NCBI GenBank assembly: GCA_965277595.1
Contig: CBDIDH010000002.1
Span: 2,294,001 to 2,358,000 of the forward strand
Reading direction: 5' to 3'
From: CBDIDH01 sp965277595
GTDB taxonomy: Bacteria; Planctomycetota; Planctomycetia; Isosphaerales; Isosphaeraceae
DNA: 64,000 nt
Position numbers and translations under genes: made by a program. Under the pieces are notes generated by a model. The model saw only the letters and a program-made list of their open reading frames with translations, made no database searches and was not told the origin of the DNA. Below are positions 25,743-34,131 of the stretch, one piece after another; the stretch's first letter is position 1; every line of letters begins with the position of its first letter.

Positions 25743-26759
25743 TTGAAACGGCTCAAACGACTCGCGATTTGCGTGAGCCTCGGCGCGGCTTCTCCGGTCG
25801 CTTATGGGGCGGACGGCGATCCGCAAAAGGCCCCGACCGCCAGTCAGGCTCCGGCCCAACCGGCAACTCCCGTCGCGGTCCGGCCGGAACCCCCCGCGCC
25901 TCCCAAAAAATACCTGGAAACCGGCGCTCTTCTGTTCAATCGCAAGCGATATGACCTCGCCGCCAAATATCTCGACGCCGCTCAGAAATATCGAGACCGT
26001 CTGACCCTGAACGAACAGATTGTTCTCGACGAATACAGCGATCAGATCGAACGCTATCGAAAGGACCAGAAGACCGCCAGGGAGACCCCCGCCGTTGACC
26101 CCTCGCTTGTGACCGCGAGCACGGTTCCTCCGCCAGTTCTTGCTCCGCCCCCTCTCGATATGTCCGGGAAGCAACCCGGAACGCCTCCCGCTGAGTCCGC
26201 GCCCGGCCAGCGAGAGGCGGAGCGAGCGGCCTTGCCGAGCACCGAACTGCTTCGCGACACCCCGGACGCCAAGCAAAACGCGCGCTGGCAACTCCAGATG
26301 GCCCGCGAACAGATCGCCCTGAAGCATTTCGAGGCGGCCGAGAAGCTCGTCGCGGAAGTCAGGTCGATGAACGTCAAATGGGGCTATTTCGACGATACAC
26401 CGGACAAGGTCGCCGAGACCCTCGCCAAGCTCAAGGCGAAAGAGGGGGCGATCACCAGGAATGCCGCCAACGCGAGCCTGCCGCGTGATCGTCGGACAGC
26501 CAGGCTCATGCTCCGCGATGCCCGCGTCGCGCTGGAGGCCAACCAGTTCGATAAGGCCGACGCGATCGCTCGCGAGGTCCAGTCATGGAACCTTCGCTAC
26601 GGCCTTTTTGATGACACCCCCGAAAAAGTCGCCGAGGCCGCGGCCGATGCCCACCGCCGCGCCTCGGTTCGTGACGCGGAACTGTCCGTCAAGACCTACG
26701 CCGAACAGTCCGCCGCCTCGACGACCGTCCCAACTCCCGCTTCTCCCGCCTCGCGTTGA
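25743..26759 (+). CDS. Secreted helical-repeat protein, planctomycete type
   Basis: 338 residues. TTG 25743 is chosen because the perfect AAAGGAGGT lies 6-13 bases before it. Residues 1-22 are a signal peptide (KRLAICVSLGAASPVAYGA). A Pro/Ala-rich stretch (about 25-55) is followed by a TPR-like pair (YLETGALLFNRKRYDLAAKYL) and, in the second half, two copies of a unit that contains (R/Q)LxLRDAR or WQLQMAREQ and ends in WGYFDDTPDKVAE or RYGLFDDTPEKVAE. This double unit suggests a protein-binding or peptidoglycan-related role, but no function is established. It converges on the nitrate locus. Confidence 0.65.
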   Translation: MKRLKRLAICVSLGAASPVAYGADGDPQKAPTASQAPAQPATPVAVRPEPPAPPKKYLETGALLFNRKRYDLAAKYLDAAQKYRDRLTLNEQIVLDEYSDQIERYRKDQKTARETPAVDPSLVTASTVPPPVLAPPPLDMSGKQPGTPPAESAPGQREAERAALPSTELLRDTPDAKQNARWQLQMAREQIALKHFEAAEKLVAEVRSMNVKWGYFDDTPDKVAETLAKLKAKEGAITRNAANASLPRDRRTARLMLRDARVALEANQFDKADAIAREVQSWNLRYGLFDDTPEKVAEAAADAHRRASVRDAELSVKTYAEQSAASTTVPTPASPASR

Positions 26760-26808
26760 GCGCGCGATGAAGAAAGAGCAGGGGCCTGGCTACGTCCTGA
26801 ACCAACCG

Positions 26809-28464
26809 TCAATAAACGTCTCGTTTGTAACGACCCGAGGCGGTCAGCCGGGTCATGTACGCCTTGGCCTGGTCGTCGGTCATCCGGCCGTGGTCGCGGA
26901 CGACCTCGCGAAGAGCGCGGTCGACGTCGGCGGCCATGCGCTTGGCGTCACCGCAGACATAAACGTAAGCGGACGATTCCAGCCACGTAAAGAGCTCGGC
27001 TCCGCTCTCGCGGATGCGATCCTGAACGTAAACCTTTCCACCTTGATCGCGGCTGAAGGCGGTATCGAGACGGGTAAGAACACCTCGACGAAGGAAGTCG
27101 CTCAGCTCGTTCTCGTAGAGAAAGTCATATTCGCCGCGCTGATCGCCAAAAAATAGCCAGTTCTTGCCCTTGGAACCGATGACATCCCGCTCGTGCAAGA
27201 AGGCTCGAAAGGGGGCGATCCCGGTTCCGGGACCGATCAGGATCGTCGACGCGTCATGACTGTCGGGAAGCGAGAACCCGTGCGACGGCTGAACGAAAAC
27301 GCGAATTGGCGAGTCAGGTTTGACCCGGTCGGCGAGCATGGTTGAGGCCACGCCCTTTCGGGTCCGGCCGTTGTGTTTGTAGTCAACCCGGCGCACCGTC
27401 AGGTGGACCTGTCCGACGTGCCGCTTCGGTGAGCTTGAGATCGAATAAAGCCTCGGTTTCATCGGTGAGAGGGACGCGACGAACTCCTCGACCGAGATCT
27501 TCGCCGAGGGAAAGGCGTTCAGAACGTCGAGCACGTCGAACCCGGCGATCGGGCTGTCGTCCTTGATCAACTCGCCGAGCCTGGCGAGTTCGGCGGGATC
27601 AGTCGCCACGTCGGCCAGGCGGTCGAGAAGAACCTCGTTCACCTCGCTCAGGCAGAGGTCGCGGAGCAAGGCAATCCGCAGTGATGTTTCATGACCGTCT
27701 TCGAGGCGGACAGGCTCGTCACCCGAGGCGCCAAGGACCTTGATAAGGTCTTCGGCCAGGGCGTCGCAGTTCTCGGGAAAGACGCCGAGAGAGTCGCCCA
27801 CGGAATAGGTCGGGCCGTCGGGACCGAGGTCGATCTCGACGTGTCGGGTTTCCTTTTCCGATCCGGGCCGGTTCAGGTTCTCGGTCTTGAGAATCCGGGC
27901 GGTGAAGGGGTTATCGCGCGAGAAGCGTAGGGCCGTCGTCATCGTTGCTTCGCTGGAATGGCTGCCGTTCTTGGGCGAGGCGCTGCCGTTCGTACCGGCG
28001 CCATTCTTCGAGGGAGCGGCGGAATGGCCGTCGCCGTTGGCGGGTTTTTCCTTGACGAGGCGTTTGACGACCTTGGCGGTCTCGGAACCTCCTGGCGAGC
28101 AGAGGGTCAGGCGTTTCTCCTCGCCGCTGGCGATCGCCTCGGAATAAGTCCGGCAGAGATAGCCGCAGGCGCCGCAGTCAAGCTGGGCCATCGCGGCCAT
28201 GAGCCGACGGGGCAGGGGTTCGCCCTCGGCGAGCTTGAGGCGATCGTCGATGGCGATGGCCGGGTCGTGCCAGGGTTCGGGAGCGTGTTCAGGCTCCGGA
28301 GGTTTGGCGAGCGCCGCGGGTGCCGAGGCAAGAGCCACGGCGGGGTCGCCGGGGCGCGCCTGGGTTGCGCCGTCAATGCCGAGCCAGCCGGCGAAGAAGC
28401 CGTTGAGCCAGGCGCGTTGCTCGGACGTGAACGGTGCCGATTCAGGAATCAACGCGATGTTCAT
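26809..28464 (-). CDS. CysJ-like FAD/NAD(P)H reductase with N-terminal Fe-S segment (probable NirA electron donor)
   Basis: 551 residues. Residues about 1-150: variable start, then LDCGACGYLCRTYSEA with a distant LCSPGG, a likely 4Fe-4S site with at least four cysteines. There is no flavodoxin (FMN) domain. From about 175, the FAD-binding and NADP-binding modules of sulfite-reductase-type flavoproteins: RLYSISSSP, GVASTML, ILIGPGTGIAPFRAFL and the terminal RYKRDVY. Such modules pass electrons from NAD(P)H. It begins 7 bases after the NirA stop, so it should be the last gene of the nitrate operon and the electron supplier to nitrite reductase, by inference. The Fe-S segment may replace the missing FMN domain as the exit point. 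Confidence 0.8.
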   Translation of the reverse strand: MNIALIPESAPFTSEQRAWLNGFFAGWLGIDGATQARPGDPAVALASAPAALAKPPEPEHAPEPWHDPAIAIDDRLKLAEGEPLPRRLMAAMAQLDCGACGYLCRTYSEAIASGEEKRLTLCSPGGSETAKVVKRLVKEKPANGDGHSAAPSKNGAGTNGSASPKNGSHSSEATMTTALRFSRDNPFTARILKTENLNRPGSEKETRHVEIDLGPDGPTYSVGDSLGVFPENCDALAEDLIKVLGASGDEPVRLEDGHETSLRIALLRDLCLSEVNEVLLDRLADVATDPAELARLGELIKDDSPIAGFDVLDVLNAFPSAKISVEEFVASLSPMKPRLYSISSSPKRHVGQVHLTVRRVDYKHNGRTRKGVASTMLADRVKPDSPIRVFVQPSHGFSLPDSHDASTILIGPGTGIAPFRAFLHERDVIGSKGKNWLFFGDQRGEYDFLYENELSDFLRRGVLTRLDTAFSRDQGGKVYVQDRIRESGAELFTWLESSAYVYVCGDAKRMAADVDRALREVVRDHGRMTDDQAKAYMTRLTASGRYKRDVY

Positions 28465-28470
28465 GGTTCA

Positions 28471-30333
28471 TCAGGCCGGTTGAAGGGTGGGAGGGGTGGA
28501 GAGAGAACCGGATGGATCTTCGGCGACGGCGCGGAGGTCTTCGAGCGTCTGACGTCGGGCGAACGACGCATACGACTCCTCGGGCTGACGTCGGACCAGG
28601 TAGTCGCGCAGCAGGCGTTCCACCGCGGGCGGGATCGTGTCAAAGGCCATCGACTCGATGAGCCGACGGCCGATCCCCTGTTCCACTCCGTAGCCGCCAC
28701 CGACGCAAAGGTGATAGCCCTCTACGAGGTCATCACCCACCTCGACCTTCGTCGCCTCCAGGCCGATATCGCCGATGTAGTGCTGGGCGCAGGAGTTGTG
28801 ACAACCCGTCAGGTGGATATTGATCGGCCGATCGATGGTCAGGCGTTCTTCCAGGTAGCGCGCCAGGATCATCGCGTGGGTCTTCGTGTCGGAGGCCGAG
28901 AACCGGCAGCCGGCGTTGCCCGTGCAGGCGATCAGGCCGCTTCGAATGCTCGACGCGCTCCAGCCGAAGCCAAGGCGCTCGATCGCTTGCTTTACCTTGT
29001 CAAGATCGCATTCCTTGATGTCCGAGATGAGCAGATTTTGCCAGACGGTCAGGCGGATCGTGCCGCTGCCAAACCACTCGGCAATCTCGGCGAGGCCGTC
29101 CATCTGCTCGGACGTCATCCGACCCACCGGCAGGACGACGCCGACGTAATACAGTCCTTCCTGCTTCTGCGGATGAATGCCGACGTGCCCCCAGCGGTCT
29201 TCCGGCCCGCGCGGCTCGCAGCGATCCATCGGCACCTTGCGGAGCGCCTTGCCCAGTTCCTTCTCGACCTCGGCGATGAACTTTTCAAAGCCGAGGTCAT
29301 CGAGGACGTACTTGAGACGGGCCTTCTTGCGGTCGGTCCGGTCGCCCAGACGGATGAAGACCCGGACAACCGCCGCGGCGGTGGGCACGCACTCCTCGGG
29401 GCGGAGCAAGACGCCGGTATCGCGCGCAAAGTCCTTATGACCGGTGATTCCGCCCAGCCAGAGCCGGAAGTAAACGCCCGGCGTCACCCCTTCACCGGCC
29501 GCGTCCTCGGTGATCCGAACGGCGTTGAAGCCGATGTCGTTGGTGTCGTCGAGGCTGGCGATCCGGCCGCCGCCGTCGAAGGCGATGTTGAATTTGCGGG
29601 GCAGGTCGTACATCTCTCGATGATTGAGGATGTAGTAGTGCATCTCCTTGGCCAGATGCGTCGTGTCAATCATCTCCTGGGGGTCGATCCCGCTGGTCGG
29701 GCTGGCGGTGACGTTGCGGATATTGTCGGCCCCCGTGCCTCGGGCGACGATTCCCAGCTCGATCAACTCTTGAAGGACGGCCGGGGCGTCGTGCGGGCCG
29801 ATCTCGCGAATCTGAAGGTTGGCGCGGGTGGTCACATCGGCATATCCGCCACCGAGGCGCCGGGCAATGTCGGCCACGCCTCGAAACTGCCAGGACTTGA
29901 CGAGGCTGCCGGGAAGCCGGAGCCGGCACATGAACGCGTTCTGCGCGGGGGCGACGAAAAAGAGTCCCGAGTATTTGTACAGAAGAACGTCGGTATCTTT
30001 CGGAAAGACCCCGGCGCGTGCGTTCGCCAGGATCTCGTCATACATCGACAGAGGGTCCTTCGCGCGCTTGGCCAGTTCTTCCTTGCAGAGGGTCTTTCCC
30101 TCGGCGATCGCCTTGTTTTGAGCCTCGAACTGAAGGCTCGGCGGCCCGGCGGGGGCCGCGCCGTCGGGGCTGACGCTGGCACCCGAGGGGCCGACGCTGA
30201 CCACCGAACCCGAGGCCGATCCGCTTCCCGAAAGGACCGGCAGTGACCGCACGGCGCGGCTCACGTCGGTCCCCATCGCGAAGCCTTGAAGGAAGTTCTT
30301 CTGTTCCTCGGTCAGACCGTTCTGTTCTGACAT
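28471..30333 (-). CDS. nirA: Assimilatory nitrite reductase, siroheme/4Fe-4S (NirA-type)
   Basis: 620 residues from ATG 30333 (AAAGGA 9 bases upstream). A duplicated sulfite/nitrite reductase half-domain layout; the siroheme and 4Fe-4S cysteines are in CTGNAGCRFS and TGCHNSCAQHYIGDIG (C-x5-C and C-x3-C). An N-terminal extension (about 90 residues, Ser/Gly/Pro-rich) precedes the catalytic body. The enzyme reduces nitrite to ammonium with six electrons, from ferredoxin or, here, probably from the flavoprotein next to it. Gap to the transporter gene upstream is 152 bases. A CbiX/SirB chelatase at 2935 could provide siroheme. Confidence 0.9.
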   Translation of the reverse strand: MSEQNGLTEEQKNFLQGFAMGTDVSRAVRSLPVLSGSGSASGSVVSVGPSGASVSPDGAAPAGPPSLQFEAQNKAIAEGKTLCKEELAKRAKDPLSMYDEILANARAGVFPKDTDVLLYKYSGLFFVAPAQNAFMCRLRLPGSLVKSWQFRGVADIARRLGGGYADVTTRANLQIREIGPHDAPAVLQELIELGIVARGTGADNIRNVTASPTSGIDPQEMIDTTHLAKEMHYYILNHREMYDLPRKFNIAFDGGGRIASLDDTNDIGFNAVRITEDAAGEGVTPGVYFRLWLGGITGHKDFARDTGVLLRPEECVPTAAAVVRVFIRLGDRTDRKKARLKYVLDDLGFEKFIAEVEKELGKALRKVPMDRCEPRGPEDRWGHVGIHPQKQEGLYYVGVVLPVGRMTSEQMDGLAEIAEWFGSGTIRLTVWQNLLISDIKECDLDKVKQAIERLGFGWSASSIRSGLIACTGNAGCRFSASDTKTHAMILARYLEERLTIDRPINIHLTGCHNSCAQHYIGDIGLEATKVEVGDDLVEGYHLCVGGGYGVEQGIGRRLIESMAFDTIPPAVERLLRDYLVRRQPEESYASFARRQTLEDLRAVAEDPSGSLSTPPTLQPA

Positions 30334-30484
30334 CGGCGAAGTCCTTTGCTGCGGAACGTGATTCAAGTCGGTTCGGTTGCTTCAACCGGTCGTTGTTGAA
30401 TGGCCGATGACCGATCGATCCAGGTTCGCCGAGCCCGCTGCAACAAAGAGCGGACCCGTCGAGCCCTTGGTCGTCGGTGGATCT

Positions 30485-31846
30485 TCAGGAGGTGGCCATG
30501 ACAGGGGACGGGGCCGGGCTGCTCGAAGAACGCCGGCGCTGTTCGTCGGCCTCGGCGAAGTCGCGGGAGACCTCGACCTCGGTCTCGGCCGAGAATCGGA
30601 CGGCGAAGGCAAGCAACGAAGCGACCGCGACGATGCCGCCGAGGTACAGCAGGGCCGTCGGATAGTCGAGCCTCTTGAACATGAAGCCCGCGGCGACCGC
30701 TCCGGCGTTGCCCCCCGCGCCGACGATGCCCGAGACCGAGCCGAGCGCCTTCTTGTTCACGAAGGGCACGACGGAGTAGGTCGCCCCTTCCGACATCTTC
30801 ATGAAGATGCCAAACCCGATCATCGCCGGAATCGCCATCGCGATGGTGGTCGCCCGGGAGAAGACCATCAGGATCAGGCCCTCGACCAGGATCGCGGCGA
30901 AGAGCCAGTTGACCCGGCCTTTCAGACCCCACTTGCCACCAAAACGGTCGCTGACCATGCCGCCGAGCGTTCGGGCGAAGAGGTGCATCAGGCCGAGCGA
31001 ACCCGCGGCGAAGCCGGCCGTTTTGACGCCCATGCCGAAGTGGTCGTGATAGTAAAGGTGGAGGATATTATCCATCGTCAACTCCACCCCGAAGCAGGCT
31101 CCATACAGCAGGAAGAGAACCCAGACGCGCGGGTCTCGGGCCGCGACCCAGAAGGTCCCCGGCGCTGATCCGGCTGGCGGCATCGCGCCCGAGGCGCGAA
31201 GTTCCGAGAAATTGCCGTGGGGCGTGTCCTGGGTCAGGAAGTAATAGGCGGCTCCAGTCGTCATGCAAAGCAGACCCGCGCAAACCATCGCGAGCCGCCA
31301 GCCCAGGTGTTCACCAAACCCGAGGGTCACGGCAAAGAGACCGGCGAGCAGCGGCATGACCATCTGGGTGACGCCGCCGCCCATGTTACCCCAGCCCGCG
31401 GTCGTCGCGTTCGCCGTGCCAATGCAGTTGGGAGCGAACATGACCGACGTGTGGTACTGCGTGATGACGAACGCGGCGCCAATCGCTCCGATCGCAATTC
31501 GGAAGGCCAGAAAGGTGGCGAAGTCGTGCGCCAGGCCGATCCCCATCACCGGCAGCGAGCCGAGGACGAGAAGCCAGGTGTACGTGAGCCTCGGCCCGTA
31601 AAGATCGCAGAGCTTCCCGCAAACCATCCGGGCGATGATCGTGATTGAAACCGATCCGATCATGAGCCAACCAATCTGATCCTTCGTCAGGCCCATCTCC
31701 GCCCGGACGACCGTCATCAACGGCGCGATTCCGAACCAGGCGAAGAAGCAGAGAAAGAACGAGAACCACGACAGATGGAACGCTCGCATCTGCGGCGTCG
31801 ACAGATTAAAGAGGTCGATTCTCGTGGCTTTTCCGTCAGCTCTCAT
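30485..31846 (-). CDS. Nitrate/nitrite MFS transporter (NarK/NasA-type)
   Basis: 453 residues. Twelve spans; the nitrate-transporter signatures are present: FHLSWFSFFLCFFAWFGIAP in span 1, and an NS-type glycine-rich segment (TANATTAGWGNMGGGVTQ) in span 5. FAPNCIGTAN and RVFGGMVSDRFG-type loops are also visible. It imports nitrate or exchanges nitrate for nitrite. The start ATG at 31846 overlaps the nitrate reductase stop by one base (TGATG), so the two are coupled. It belongs to the five-gene assimilation operon. Confidence 0.88.
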   Translation of the reverse strand: MRADGKATRIDLFNLSTPQMRAFHLSWFSFFLCFFAWFGIAPLMTVVRAEMGLTKDQIGWLMIGSVSITIIARMVCGKLCDLYGPRLTYTWLLVLGSLPVMGIGLAHDFATFLAFRIAIGAIGAAFVITQYHTSVMFAPNCIGTANATTAGWGNMGGGVTQMVMPLLAGLFAVTLGFGEHLGWRLAMVCAGLLCMTTGAAYYFLTQDTPHGNFSELRASGAMPPAGSAPGTFWVAARDPRVWVLFLLYGACFGVELTMDNILHLYYHDHFGMGVKTAGFAAGSLGLMHLFARTLGGMVSDRFGGKWGLKGRVNWLFAAILVEGLILMVFSRATTIAMAIPAMIGFGIFMKMSEGATYSVVPFVNKKALGSVSGIVGAGGNAGAVAAGFMFKRLDYPTALLYLGGIVAVASLLAFAVRFSAETEVEVSRDFAEADEQRRRSSSSPAPSPVMATS

Positions 31847-34131
31847 CAGTGTTCACCTCTCAAGATGGCCGAAGGTTGTCGATCGTGTGTCGCCTCGTCG
31901 CGATCCGCGGGAACCTCGGCCCGAACCCGCACGGCGCAACCCTTGTAGGCGGGCTGTCGCGAGTAGGGATCGAAGTCGGCGAAGGTGAGTTGGTTGGTCG
32001 CCGGGTCGTGCATCGGCAGGAAGACCTGACCGCGCGGCACGCTCGGCGAGACAAAGGCGTTGGCTCGGGCCTTGCCCCGGCGTGATTCGACAATCACGGC
32101 CTGGCCGGGTGAGATGCCCACGAGCGCGGCGTCGGTCGGGTGGATCTCGACGTGAAGACCGGCCGGATAGAGCTTGCGCAGGACCGCGGATTTCGCTGTT
32201 CGCGTCTGCGTGTGCCATTGCGAGGCGCTACCTCGGCCGGTCAAGAGAAGCAGCGGATAGTCGTCGTCCGCCTCTTCGCCCATCGGCCTCGGATTTTCAA
32301 AGAGGAACCGGGCGCGGCCGTCGGCGTGATAGAACCGGCCATCGGCGAAGAGCCGACGTTGTTGGGTGTGGTCGGGCGCGTCTTTCGGGAAGGGCCATTG
32401 AATTCCGCCGGCGACGTCAAGGGCTTGGTAATCCTCAATGCCCGTGATCTCGTAGGGCATTCCGGCTGAAAGCCGCTTCATGATCTGGAAGGCGGCCTCG
32501 GGAGACACCCACTTCTCAAACAGGTCGCCGCAGCCATACGCTTGCGCGACGAGCTTGAAAATTCGGAAGTCGGAAAGAGCCTGTCCAGGCGCTCTGCGGA
32601 CCTTCTTGAGCAGGCCGAAGCGCCGCTCGGAATTGATGAAGGTCCCTTCCTTTTCGCCCCAGCCCGCGGCGGGCAAGAGCAGGTCGGCGGCAAGGGCGGT
32701 CTCGGTCGAGTCGTACATGTCCTGAACGACGAGGAAATCAAGCTTGCCGAGCAGATCGCGGAGGTCGCCTTGATGAATCCAGGAGTGCGCGGGGTTCGTG
32801 GCGATGACCCAGAGCCCCTTGATCGTCCCTTCGCGAACGCCTTCAATAATCTGGTCGTAGGCCCAGCCGCATTTGGACGTGACTCGGTCTTCGGGGATCT
32901 CAAGAATGCTGGCGACCTTGGCGCGGTCGGCCTGGCTGGAGAAGTCGTGACCGCCGATCAGGTTGGTGGTATTGGAGAAGATTCGCGAGCCCATCGCGTT
33001 GCACTGACCGGTCACCGAGTTCGCCCCAGTCCCCGGCTTGCCGATGTTGCCGGTCAGCAGCGCCAGGTTGATGATCGCCTGCGCGGTGCGAACCCCCTGA
33101 TGGCTCTGGTTCACCCCCATCGTCCACCAGAACGAGACCCGTTTCTTCTGATGGATCAGCTCGGCGACGTGACGGATCTGGCGGACGTCGAGTCCCGTTT
33201 CATAGGCGACCGAGAGAAGACCGAACCGCTTGACGAACTTCGCATAGTCCTCGAAGCCGTTGGTGTGGGCGTCAACGAAGTCGCGGTCAACCCAGCCGTT
33301 CTCGATCATCAGGTTGGCGAGGCCGTAGAAGAGAACGAGATCCGACTTGGGCCGGACCGCCAGATGGACCGTGGCGCTGGCCGCGGTCTCGGTCCGGCGG
33401 GGGTCAATGACGATGATCTCGGGGTTCTTCCGGTTCCTCATCACGCGCTCCCACATGATCGGGTGCGCGATGCAGAGGTTGGCGCCGACGAGGACGATGC
33501 AGTCGGCCTCCTCGAAGTCTTGATAGGTCGCCGGCGGGGCGTCGAACCCAAAGGACTGCTTGTAGGCGACGACGGCCGTGGCCATGCACTGGCGGGTATT
33601 GCCGTCGCCGTGAACCATGCCCATGCCAAACTTGGCGACGGCGCCAAGAAGCGCCATTTCCTCGCTGGCAATCTGGCCGGTACTCAGAAAGGCGATCGAT
33701 TCGGGGCCGTGCTCGGCCTGGATCGCCTTGAAGCGTTCGGCCATCGTGGACAGCGCCGTCTGCCAGTCGACCGGCCGTCGAACACCGTCTGCGCCGCGGA
33801 GCAAGGGGGTGGTCGCGCGGTCGCCCGCTTCAAGAACCGTGAGCGCCTCCCAGCCCTTGGGACAGGCCATGCCGATGTTCACGGGGTAATCAGCCGAAGG
33901 GGTAAGGTTCACGGCCTCGCCGTCGCGGAGGTGAACCGTCAGGCCGCAACCCGTCGAACAGAACCCGCAGGCCATGTTCGTGGTGGCGTCGGGAGCGATC
34001 TTGGCGGGGACCTGGCCGAGGCCGAACCGACCGGGGGTGCGGAGCAACTCGCGGGTCAGGTGACCATCGCGCGCCCGGACGAGGGAACAGAGCTTATCCC
34101 AGAATTTTCGGGGTTCGATCAATAGTGTCAT
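31846..34131 (-). CDS. Molybdopterin (bis-MGD) nitrate reductase catalytic subunit, NasA/NapA type
   Basis: 761 residues. The N-terminal 4Fe-4S site is CGFCSTGC followed by ACPKG, and the Mo ligand region is NTRQCMATAVVAYK (Cys ligand). The middle carries typical MGD contacts (NTTNLIGGHDFS, NPAHSW) and the C-terminal MGD-binding domain (LLLLTGRGSASQWHTQTRT). No twin-arginine signal is present, so it should stay in the cytoplasm, as for assimilatory enzymes. It reduces nitrate to nitrite. It overlaps the upstream fused subunit gene by 4 bases (ATGA) and the transporter by one, so translation is tightly coupled. Confidence 0.92.
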   Translation of the reverse strand: MTLLIEPRKFWDKLCSLVRARDGHLTRELLRTPGRFGLGQVPAKIAPDATTNMACGFCSTGCGLTVHLRDGEAVNLTPSADYPVNIGMACPKGWEALTVLEAGDRATTPLLRGADGVRRPVDWQTALSTMAERFKAIQAEHGPESIAFLSTGQIASEEMALLGAVAKFGMGMVHGDGNTRQCMATAVVAYKQSFGFDAPPATYQDFEEADCIVLVGANLCIAHPIMWERVMRNRKNPEIIVIDPRRTETAASATVHLAVRPKSDLVLFYGLANLMIENGWVDRDFVDAHTNGFEDYAKFVKRFGLLSVAYETGLDVRQIRHVAELIHQKKRVSFWWTMGVNQSHQGVRTAQAIINLALLTGNIGKPGTGANSVTGQCNAMGSRIFSNTTNLIGGHDFSSQADRAKVASILEIPEDRVTSKCGWAYDQIIEGVREGTIKGLWVIATNPAHSWIHQGDLRDLLGKLDFLVVQDMYDSTETALAADLLLPAAGWGEKEGTFINSERRFGLLKKVRRAPGQALSDFRIFKLVAQAYGCGDLFEKWVSPEAAFQIMKRLSAGMPYEITGIEDYQALDVAGGIQWPFPKDAPDHTQQRRLFADGRFYHADGRARFLFENPRPMGEEADDDYPLLLLTGRGSASQWHTQTRTAKSAVLRKLYPAGLHVEIHPTDAALVGISPGQAVIVESRRGKARANAFVSPSVPRGQVFLPMHDPATNQLTFADFDPYSRQPAYKGCAVRVRAEVPADRDEATHDRQPSAILRGEH

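Noticed and set aside
27958..30246. A 762-codon plus-strand frame across the nitrite reductase and reductase genes
   Set aside because: It spans two well-supported minus-strand genes and their junction; the translation shows only Arg/Gly/Ala-rich sequence.
32542..34125. A 527-codon plus-strand frame opposite the nitrate reductase
   Set aside because: Shadow of the molybdopterin gene, which has all its cofactor motifs on the other strand.
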